The position numbers were made by a program, and so were the translations under genes. This document shows, one piece after another, positions 7,428-14,297 of a stretch of 64,000 nucleotides of DNA. How positions within the stretch are numbered: the stretch's first letter is position 1; every line of letters begins with the position of its first letter. The notes beneath the pieces were generated by a model. That model was not told the origin of the DNA, searched no databases, and saw only the letters and a program-made list of their open reading frames with translations. The DNA comes from Sva-07 sp942492715 (lineage in GTDB: Bacteria; Actinomycetota; Acidimicrobiia; Acidimicrobiales; Ilumatobacteraceae), in contig CALOFW010000005.1 of NCBI GenBank assembly GCA_942492715.1, forward strand, positions 271,968 to 335,967, given 5' to 3'.

Positions 7428-8304
7428 ATGTGCAGATTGTTCGGGATGACCGGCGGTGGGAACGCCATCGCAGCGTCGTTCTGGCTGTTGGAGGCGCCCG
7501 ACAGTCTCTCGGTCCAGAGTCGCCGCGAGCCCGACGGCACCGGGCTCGGTGTGTTCGACGCCAACGGGTGTCCCGAGGTCCACAAGTGGCCGATCGCAGC
7601 GTACGAGGACCGAGCCTTCGCCGAGGAGGCTCGCCACGTCACCTCGACGACGTTCGTGGCTCACATCCGGTTCGCCTCGACCGGCGCGGTCGAACTGAAG
7701 AACACCCATCCGTTCGAGCAACGCGACCGTCTCTTCGCCCACAACGGCGTCGTGGAGGGGCTCGACCAACTCTTCGAGGCGGAGCTCGGCGAGGACCTCT
7801 CGCTCGTGCACGGCGACACCGACTCCGAACGGGTCTTCGCACTGATCACGAGACGGATCGGCACGCCGACGGCGATGTGACCGCCGGGCTCGTCGGCGCG
7901 TGTCGGTGGATCGCCGACCGACTCCCGCTGTATGCGTTGAACATCGTGCTCACGACCGCCGACGGCCTGTGGGCACTGCGGTATCCCGACACGCACCGCC
8001 TGTTCGTCCTCGAGCGCAGCGCCGGCGGGCCGCGTGGCGGACGCCACATCGAAGCGGCCACAGCGGCCGGCTCGATCAGGGTGCGCTCGGGCCACCTTGC
8101 CAGCCGCAGCGCCGTCGTCGTCGCCAGCGAGCCGATGGACGAGGACCCTGGGTGGCGGCTGCTGGCGCCGGGCGAACTCATTCACGTCGACACCGATCTG
8201 GCGGTCCACTCCCAGATCGCCATCGATCGGCCCCGACCCGTCTCCTCACGCTCGACGATCTCCGCCCGCAGGCCGCCGCGTCGCAAGACGCCCAGCCGCA
8301 CTGA
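7428..8304 (+). pseudogene. Class II glutamine amidotransferase, two frameshifts
   Basis: The ATG at 7428 gives MCRLFG, so cysteine 2 would be the N-terminal nucleophile of a class II glutamine amidotransferase (YafJ-like). Frame 1 runs to a TGA at about 7880. From about 7860 the family sequence continues in another frame (DGDVTAGLVGACRWIAD, LYALNIVLTTADGLWALRYP). From about 8235 it moves to a third frame that gives a typical C-terminus (TRLLTLDDLRPQAAASQ) and stops at 8304. Both changes look like single-base losses, and the joined product of about 290 residues has no other defect. It is flanked by 52-bp palindromes. Either consensus errors or recent inactivation could explain it. Confidence 0.7.
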
Positions 8305-8316
8305 CGCTCACATTCC

Positions 8317-8368
8317 CGTTTGCGTGAGGATTCGGGTGGGCCGGGGCACCGAAATCCAGACGCAAACG
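8317..8368. repeat. 52-bp palindromic repeat, copy B
   Basis: CGTTTGCGT at 8317 and ACGCAAACG ending at 8368, with ATTCGGGTGG and CACCGAAA inside. It sits in the 120-bp gap between the convergent ends of the amidotransferase and cupin genes, where a bidirectional terminator would be expected. Confidence 0.8.
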
Positions 8369-8425
8369 ACTCGGGTCGGGGGGGGTGTGGACGTCGACGC
8401 GAAGGATGATTGTGCGCCGGCGGGT

Positions 8426-9193
8426 TCAGTGGACGACGGTGCCGAGCGTGCCGCAGCAGCCCATGGCGCGTGTCTCGGGGTGGAGCGACGTCGATCGGAT
8501 GGCCGACTCGCCGAGGCGGTCGGCTGCGCGCCCACGGTCGGGCGACCAGGGCTCCTCCACCTGGAAGCACGCGAGCGCTCGAGGTCGGTGGCCGGGTCGC
8601 CGGCAAGGAGGTCGAGCCAGTCCGCTGGCCGGTCGCCGAGCAGCTCGACGGCGCGGCGATTCAACGCTTCGAGCGATGATGGACCCTCGGTTTCGACCTG
8701 CGACCGCCAGTGCCCGAAGCCCTCGACCGCTGCGTCGCGGCGTCGCATCTCCGGATCGGCTGCGCCGGCGGTGGTGCGGGCGTCCGCGGGGAGGTCGGCG
8801 AGGGAAGCGGTAGGTGGCGTCGTCGGCCAGGAGGTCGGGGGCGAAGGCGAGGATCATGTCGCCGGCTTCGGGGAGCCCGGCGTTCGACATCAGCACGTAC
8901 AGCTCGAGTCGTCCGTCGAGGTTGACGAGCCGGTGGATCGTGCCGGGTGAGAACCACGCGATCGTGCCGGCGACCAGCGCCGTCTCGGCGTACCCCTCGC
9001 CCGACAGGGTCTGGACCATTCCCTCGCCGGCGATCACCAGGTACGCCTCGGTGCACACGGTGTGCAGGTGCGGTGATCCGCCGGCAAGCCCGTCGGGCCC
9101 GACCGTGTCGTACACCTTGACGTGACTCACCGACGTCCCGCCCGGCAGCGCCACGCCGAACCGCTCCCCCGGCGTCGGCGGAAGGCCGCTCAT
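8426..9193 (-). pseudogene. Cupin-domain protein, two compensating frameshifts
   Basis: From the ATG at 9193 (MSGLPPTPGERFG) a cupin barrel is read: motif 1 around HLHTVCTEAYLVIAGEG and motif 2 around PGTIHRLVN. Near 8812 the reading must move to the frame that gives ASLADLPADARTT, then DPEMRRRDAAVEGFGHW. Near 8575 it returns to the first frame for CFQVEEPWSPDR and a cysteine-containing end (GCCGTLGTVVH), stopping at 8426. The joined product is about 255 residues with no internal stop. Cupins of this shape often bind a metal and a small acid or sugar substrate. No substrate can be assigned. Confidence 0.65.
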
Positions 9194-9214
9194 CGGCCCC
9201 CCACCCCCACCCCG

Positions 9215-9473
9215 CTCACTTCGGGTGGACCACCCCACCGAAACCTCGACGCAAACGAACCAGCGCAACGCCCACCCCGTTTGCGTGGCAATTCGGGTGG
9301 ACCACCCCACCCAAACCTCGACGCAAACGAACCAGCGCAACGCCCACCCCGTTTGCGTGGCAATTCGGGTGGACCGGCCCACCGAAACCTCGACGCAAAC
9401 GAACCAGCGCAACGCCCACCCCGTTTGCGTGGCAATTCGGGTGGACCGCCCCACCGAAACCTCGACGCAAACG
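9215..9473. repeat. Tandem array of 52-bp palindromes, 72-bp period
   Basis: Three full 52-bp units at 9278-9329, 9350-9401 and 9422-9473, preceded by a unit lacking its left arm (about 9215-9257). Units are separated by an almost identical 20-base linker (AACCAGCGCAACGCCCACC), giving an exact 72-base period. Each unit begins CGTTTGCGTGGCAATTCGGG and ends CTCGACGCAAACG. Differences between units are confined to the palindrome centre and one inner base (CCACCC versus CCACCG). It fills the gap between the cupin start and the end of the next gene. Confidence 0.85.
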
Positions 9474-9499
9474 AGCGGGCAGCGAGGGTGCGGCGGGGG

Positions 9500-10591
9500 T
9501 CATGCGACACCGCCGGGCTGCCAGGAGGAGCGGGCGGGATGGTCGGCGGGGAGCGGCAGGGTCTCCACGGAGCCCGTGCGCTCGGAGTGGTACCAGGCGG
9601 TCACCAACTCCAGCGACGCCTGGGCGTCGGCGAGCGTCACCGGGAAGCCACCGCCGCCGGCGAGCGCATCGACGAAGCCCTGGAACTGGCCCGTGTACTG
9701 CGTGGCCGAGGGCGCCATGTCGGCCCACACCAGCTCGGCCTCCTGGGCGAAGGCCGACCGCCGGAACTCGAAGTTCCACGGCCCGGCGCCCGGGTCGTAT
9801 GCCTCGGACGACGAGGTGATCGTCACGTTGTCGAAGTGCCAGACGAGCTGCGACGACTCGCTCGCCGCGCCGAGCGTGACGTTCATCGTGACCAGCGCGC
9901 CGTCGGCGGTGCGCCCGATCGCGACCGCACAGTCCTCGGTCTGCACGTCGTTGACCCGAGTCGTCGCCATCGCCCGCAGCTCGACGAGCGGTCCGGCCAT
10001 CCACGTCAGCATGTCGTGGTTGTGGATCGCGTGGCTGAGCACGCATCCGCCGCGCTCCCCCGCCCACGTGCCCCGCCACGGCGCCTCGGCGTAGTACCCC
10101 TTGCCACGGCGCCACCAGGTGGACGCCGATGCGGTGAAGAGCCGGCCGGTGATGCCCGCGTCGATGAGCGCCCGGGCCTTGGCCGCGCCGTCGCCGAACC
10201 GGTACTGGAAGATCGGCATGAACCGTGCGCCGGACGTGGCCTCCGCACGTTCGACGGCAACGGCCAGACGATCGCACGCCGCCACGGAGTCGACGAGCGG
10301 CTTCTCGCAGATCACGTGCTTGCCGGCATCGAGACAGCGGATGATCTGTTCCTCGTGCATCGACGGCGGCGTGCAGAGATCGATCACGTCCACCTGGTGC
10401 GGCGACGCAGGGTCGAGCAGTTCGTCGAGCGAGGCGACGCCCGGGATACCCCAGTCGGCCTCACCCTTCGTGCGCTTGTCGGCGACGAGTTCGGCGAACA
10501 CGGTGGCCGAGGCGCCGTCGACGGCGAGCCAGCTCAGCAGGTGGCTCTGGCCGATCCCCATCCCGACCACCGCCACACGCAACTCATTCAT
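9500..10591 (-). CDS. Gfo/Idh/MocA-family oxidoreductase
   Basis: 363 residues from the ATG at 10591. The N-terminal Rossmann fold begins LRVAVVGMGIGQSHL. The classic EKP motif is present (HVICEKPLVDS, near residue 100), followed by the alpha/beta C-terminal domain with HAIHNHDMLTWM, containing the histidine expected near the active site. The family oxidises or reduces sugars and inositols with NAD(P). A second family member lies at 13219-14244. The stop lies 26 bases beyond the palindromic array. Substrate unknown. Confidence 0.85.
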   Translation of the reverse strand: MNELRVAVVGMGIGQSHLLSWLAVDGASATVFAELVADKRTKGEADWGIPGVASLDELLDPASPHQVDVIDLCTPPSMHEEQIIRCLDAGKHVICEKPLVDSVAACDRLAVAVERAEATSGARFMPIFQYRFGDGAAKARALIDAGITGRLFTASASTWWRRGKGYYAEAPWRGTWAGERGGCVLSHAIHNHDMLTWMAGPLVELRAMATTRVNDVQTEDCAVAIGRTADGALVTMNVTLGAASESSQLVWHFDNVTITSSSEAYDPGAGPWNFEFRRSAFAQEAELVWADMAPSATQYTGQFQGFVDALAGGGGFPVTLADAQASLELVTAWYHSERTGSVETLPLPADHPARSSWQPGGVA

Positions 10592-10632
10592 CGCAGCGAC
10601 GCTACTGCCGAGGTCGGGCTCCCCCTCCCGCC

Positions 10633-11304
10633 TCAGTTCGATGGCGACCCCGGCGATCGGATCAGGTCCCGACGAGTCGCCGCAGCGCGGTCGTCGAACA
10701 CCCGCACCCTGTCCTCGACGAACGGGAGGTGGTTGTTGATCTCGAGCATCACGAATCCGTGCATCGTCGCCCAGAGCGCCACGCGCTCGTCGTCGAGGGC
10801 AAGTCGGTCGAACCCGGCGGGGATCTCACCGTCGATCTGACCGTCGCGGGCGTCGAGGGCGGCGACGAACGGACCGAAGATCTCACGCTGCACCTCGACG
10901 GTCGGCCCATCAGGCGGAGCGGCGTAGCCGGGGATGCGGTCGGTGAAGATGAGGTTGAACTCGGCGGGATGCTCGATCGCCCACGTTCGGTAGGCATGGG
11001 CGCAGACCAGCACTCGCTCGACCGGATCGAGTTCGAGCGCTGCATCGGCTGCGTTGCCGATGGCCCGTGCGAGGCGCCCGAAGCTGTCGGTGATCACCGC
11101 GGTGAAGAGGTCGTCGAGGCTGTCGAAGTAGGTGTAGAGCGATGCCGGATTGATCCCGACCTCGCGAGCGATGCCGCGCCACGACACCGACGTCGGCCCG
11201 CCCTCGGCAAGGTGCTCGCGTGCGGTCTCGATCACGTCCTCCACCAGCTCCCGGCGAAGACGTTCGCGACGCGTCGACGGACGGGTCTCGGTGCTCATGG
11301 ACAC
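10633..11304 (-). CDS. TetR-family transcriptional regulator
   Basis: 223 residues (ATG at 11304, or in-frame ATG at 11298). Residues about 20-70 hold the helix-turn-helix (ETAREHLAEGGPTSVSWRGI, then AREVGINPASLYTYFDSLDDLF). The C-terminal two thirds is a helical ligand-binding region ending in a short disordered tail. It is divergent from the epimerase gene at 11416, and a perfect 15-bp inverted repeat occupies the gap. By family precedent it probably represses itself and the epimerase/membrane-protein operon. Confidence 0.88.
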   Translation of the reverse strand: MSMSTETRPSTRRERLRRELVEDVIETAREHLAEGGPTSVSWRGIAREVGINPASLYTYFDSLDDLFTAVITDSFGRLARAIGNAADAALELDPVERVLVCAHAYRTWAIEHPAEFNLIFTDRIPGYAAPPDGPTVEVQREIFGPFVAALDARDGQIDGEIPAGFDRLALDDERVALWATMHGFVMLEINNHLPFVEDRVRVFDDRAAATRRDLIRSPGSPSN

Positions 11305-11330
11305 AGCCTATGCCAAACGTCACTTGCTTT

Positions 11331-11372
11331 TCGAACACTGTTTGAGTTCGATGAATATCAAACAGTGTTCGA
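11331..11372. promoter_or_regulatory. Operator-like perfect inverted repeat
   Basis: TCGAACACTGTTTGA (11331-11345) and its exact complement TCAAACAGTGTTCGA (11358-11372), separated by 12 bases. It is centred between the start of the TetR gene and the ATG of the epimerase gene. The AT-rich composition stands out in a GC-rich region. The likely ligand is the adjacent TetR protein. Confidence 0.75.
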
Positions 11373-11415
11373 CTCACGAACGTTGGTCGACAACCCTTCG
11401 AAGACAGGAGCCACC

Positions 11416-12360
11416 ATGCCAACCAACCCGACCTCCAGATTCGAGCACCCCGTGGTCCTCGGCGCCGGGCCCGTCGGCCGGGCGATCGTCGACGTCCTCG
11501 TCGGGCGCGGCCATCGGCCCATCGTCGTCACGCGATCCGGATCGGACCTCGATGGTGCGGACGCACGGCGTGCCGACCTCGCCGATGCCGACCAGGCACG
11601 CCGTGCGCTCGCCGGTGCGACCGTCGTGTTCTCCACCGCCCAGCCCGAGTACCACCGCTGGGTCCAGGAGTTCCCGGCTCTCCAGGCGTCGATCGTGCAG
11701 GCGGCCCGAGCCAACGACGTTGCGCTCATGGTGGTGGAGAACCTGTACGGCTACGGCCCGCACGACAGCCCGCTGACCGAGTCGACGCCGATGCGGCCGA
11801 CCACCCGCAAGGGCCGGGTCCGCGCCGAGATGTGGGCGTCGCTCCAGGCGGCGTCGGAACGTGGCGAACTGCAGATGGCCGTCGTCCGCGCGAGCGACTT
11901 CATCGGCCCCGGCGTCACCGGCTCGGCCTTCGGCAACCGGTTCTTCGACCCGCTGCACGTCGGCAAGCCGGCGCAGACGGCCGGCAACGTCGACGTGCCG
12001 CATTCGGTGACCTACGTGCCCGACCTCGCCGAGGCACTCGTCCGCGTCGCCGAGGACGACCGGTCATGGGGCCGGGCATGGCACGCGCCGTGCGCGCCGG
12101 CGGTCAGCCAACGCCGGCTGGCCGAGCTCGCGGCGGCATCGATCGGCCGTGAGGGCACGATCCGCAGGGCGCCGACCCCGCTGTTGCGGGCGATCGGAGT
12201 GTTCGTCAAGCCGGTCGGCGAGATGGTCGAGATGCTCTACGAGTTCGACTCGGACTTCGTCGTCGACTCCTCGGCGTTCACCGAGCACTTCGGGATGACG
12301 GCGACACCGCTCGAGCAGGCGCTGTCCGCAGTCATGCACGCCGAGGCGGTGGCGGCATGA
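11416..12360 (+). CDS. NAD-dependent epimerase/dehydratase family (atypical SDR)
   Basis: 314 residues from the ATG at 11416, with AGGAG six bases upstream. Nucleotide-binding glycine motif near the start (VVLGAGPVGRAIVDVL), a DLADADQARRAL segment typical of extended SDRs, and VENLYGYGP in place of the usual YxxxK region, so it is an atypical SDR. A C-terminal substrate domain follows (VTYVPDLAEALVRVAED). Its stop overlaps the next start (ATGA). The divergent TetR and the operator palindrome suggest small-molecule induction. Related SDRs next to TetR genes often serve detoxification or secondary metabolism, but that is only an inference here. Confidence 0.8.
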   Translation: MPTNPTSRFEHPVVLGAGPVGRAIVDVLVGRGHRPIVVTRSGSDLDGADARRADLADADQARRALAGATVVFSTAQPEYHRWVQEFPALQASIVQAARANDVALMVVENLYGYGPHDSPLTESTPMRPTTRKGRVRAEMWASLQAASERGELQMAVVRASDFIGPGVTGSAFGNRFFDPLHVGKPAQTAGNVDVPHSVTYVPDLAEALVRVAEDDRSWGRAWHAPCAPAVSQRRLAELAAASIGREGTIRRAPTPLLRAIGVFVKPVGEMVEMLYEFDSDFVVDSSAFTEHFGMTATPLEQALSAVMHAEAVAA

Positions 12361-13160
12361 ACGCTGGCAGCATGAACACTGGCGTGACGGGCGGCGTCAT
12401 CGATCGGTTCCGTTCGCCGAGCCGCTGGCTCCTGGGAGTCGGGCCACTCGCGCTCGCGTCACTGTTCCTCCTCCGGGCCACCACACCCGCCGCCGACCCC
12501 ACGCTCCTCGGCATCTTCGTCGTGCTGCTGGCAGGGGTGGCGGGCCTCATCGCCGGGTCGCGCATCGGCGCCGCCACGGTGTTGCTGCTCAGCCTCGCCC
12601 TGTTCCAGCCGATGACGGCTCGCGAGTTCTCGTTCAGTCTCAGCGCGGTCGACAGCGGCGCGTGGCAGATCTGGGCTGCGGCGTCACTCGTCGCTCTCGG
12701 ATGGAGCATCGTGGCGGCGGTCGTCGTGTTGGTGCGTGGCGAGCGAACCGATGCCGTCCGGGTGCGCCATGTCGGAGCGCAGGTTGCTGCCGGTCTCGGG
12801 CTGGGCGCGTTGCTGATCGCCGTGTTCCCGGCGATCTCTCCCCAACCGGCGTTCGGGCAGGACCTCGACGACGACGAGATCACCCGTCTCCCGGTGATCC
12901 AGTTGCTGAACTTCGGCTACGACCCGGTCGTCGTCGAGGCACCGGCCGGCGAGCCCTACCGGGCCCGACTGGACAACGCCTCCGACCTGCCGCACACGTT
13001 CACGATCGAGGCGCTCGACATCGAGGTCTTCGTCCCGGCGGGTCGATGGGCGATCATCGAACTCGACCCGGACGCCCTCGCCGACGCTCCCCTCGCCGTG
13101 ATCTGCACGATCGGCGATCACCTCGCACAGGGGATGGCGAGCGTGATCGAGATTCGTTGA
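12357..13160 (+). CDS. Membrane protein with C-terminal cupredoxin-like domain
   Basis: 267 residues, start overlapping the epimerase stop by four bases. Four hydrophobic segments lie within residues 25-160. The outer C-terminal part (about 175-267) has the order of blue-copper ligands: His in LPHTFTIEA, then Cys, His and Met in VICTIGDHLAQGMASV (C-x4-H-x4-M). This matches the spacing of many stand-alone cupredoxins (CxVPGHxxxGM). It could be a membrane-anchored electron carrier or copper protein. No cytochrome oxidase or nitrite reductase genes are nearby. Confidence 0.65.
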   Translation: MNAGSMNTGVTGGVIDRFRSPSRWLLGVGPLALASLFLLRATTPAADPTLLGIFVVLLAGVAGLIAGSRIGAATVLLLSLALFQPMTAREFSFSLSAVDSGAWQIWAAASLVALGWSIVAAVVVLVRGERTDAVRVRHVGAQVAAGLGLGALLIAVFPAISPQPAFGQDLDDDEITRLPVIQLLNFGYDPVVVEAPAGEPYRARLDNASDLPHTFTIEALDIEVFVPAGRWAIIELDPDALADAPLAVICTIGDHLAQGMASVIEIR

Positions 13161-13218
13161 GGCGTGTGGCCGAACATCGCCGCGGACCCGATCGGCGGAT
13201 CTCGTCGCCGGACGTCGG

Positions 13219-14244
13219 TCAGTGCGGCGGCCGACCCACGGGCAGGCCCCACGGTCCGGCAACCGACTGGGCGCGGAGGCACACGTCGGTGACGTCGAGG
13301 GCGTGCTGCTGGGTCATCAGGCGCTCGCCGTTGTCGGCGAGGTCGGCGATCAACTGCTCGCCCCAGTCGACCACGACGCCGCTGATGTCGACGCGACGGG
13401 TGCCCTCGCCGTCGACGACGATCAGGTGCTCGGCACCCTCGGCGCCGGCGATGTCGACGTTGGCGCGGGCCTCGATCGTTCCCTCGGTGCCGACGATCGT
13501 GAGGCGGCAGTCGCCCCAGGTCCCGAGGCCCTTGGCGGTGAGGTAGTCGAGCCGGTGGTCGCTCACCACCTCGGGGCCGGCGAGGGTCATCGAGCCGATG
13601 TCCTGCATCGCGGGATGGTCGGGCGAGGCGACGTTGCCGACGGCGGAGGTGACCACGGCGACGTCGGCGGCGGTCAGGTCGGTGATCGTGAGGAACTGGT
13701 CGACCTGGTGCGAGCCGATGTCGACGAGGATCCCACCGGTGGCGTCGGGGTCCCAGAACCAGTCGGGTCGCCGCTTGGCCCACATCGTGTGCGGGCCGGC
13801 ACCGATCACGTGCACGATCCGCCCGACCGCGCCGGCGCGGGCGAGGCGAACGGCCTCGGAGATCGCGCGGTTCTCGTAGCGCTCGGTGAACAGCACGGTC
13901 CACGGCCGGCCGGGCTTGCCGGCGATCGCCGCGCGGACGGCGTCGAGTTGGCCCATCGTGGTGAGGCCGGGCTTGTCGGTGACCACGTGTTTGCCGGCGC
14001 CGATCGCGGCGAGGGCGATCTCTGCGCGCCGGTTCGGGACGGCTGCGGTGACGATCAGGTCGATCGTGTCGTCGGCGAGCATGTCGTCGTAGGTGACCGC
14101 CTGCGACTCGGTCTGCCAGCCCTCGTAGTGCTCGAGGAATCCGCCCTCGGGCACGTGACGCGCGGCGACCGCGCCGGCCTTCACCAGCCGGTCGACGATC
14201 TCGAACACATGATTGTGGTCGAGCCCGTTCACCCCCAACCGCAC
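13219..14244 (-). CDS. Gfo/Idh/MocA-family oxidoreductase (DKPG variant)
   Basis: 341 residues from the GTG at 14244, with GGGGAG five bases upstream; the open frame extends further but only through a terminator-like palindrome. Start: VRLGVNGLDHNHVFEIVD. The usual EKP is replaced by HVVTDKPGLTTM, a known variant in the family. The C-terminal domain carries DIGSHQVDQFLTI, with the expected histidine. It lies immediately downstream of, and on the same strand as, the large Tat lipoprotein at 14298, so the two may process the same carbohydrate. Substrate unknown. Confidence 0.82.
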   Translation of the reverse strand: MRLGVNGLDHNHVFEIVDRLVKAGAVAARHVPEGGFLEHYEGWQTESQAVTYDDMLADDTIDLIVTAAVPNRRAEIALAAIGAGKHVVTDKPGLTTMGQLDAVRAAIAGKPGRPWTVLFTERYENRAISEAVRLARAGAVGRIVHVIGAGPHTMWAKRRPDWFWDPDATGGILVDIGSHQVDQFLTITDLTAADVAVVTSAVGNVASPDHPAMQDIGSMTLAGPEVVSDHRLDYLTAKGLGTWGDCRLTIVGTEGTIEARANVDIAGAEGAEHLIVVDGEGTRRVDISGVVVDWGEQLIADLADNGERLMTQQHALDVTDVCLRAQSVAGPWGLPVGRPPH

Positions 14245-14267
14245 GCTCTCCCCGTCGCCACCCGATG

Positions 14268-14296
14268 GGACAACACGGGTCTGACCCGTGTTGTCC
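14268..14296. terminator. Perfect 13-bp hairpin, gggtctgaccc type
   Basis: GGACAACACGGGT (14268-14280), loop CTG, and the exact complement ACCCGTGTTGTCC (14284-14296). It lies in the gap between the stop of the lipoprotein gene (14298) and the start of the oxidoreductase (14244). There is no T-tract. It shares the GGGTCTGACCC core with hairpins at 30048 and 33019. Confidence 0.55.
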
Positions 14297-14297
14297 G

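Noticed and set aside
9215..9473. CRISPR-like array
   Set aside because: Spacers (linkers) are identical, repeats are long palindromes, there are only three to four units, and no cas genes are present.
9122..10840. Long plus-strand open frame through the palindrome array and the oxidoreductase
   Set aside because: It reads through the repeats and is antisense to a clear Gfo/Idh/MocA gene.
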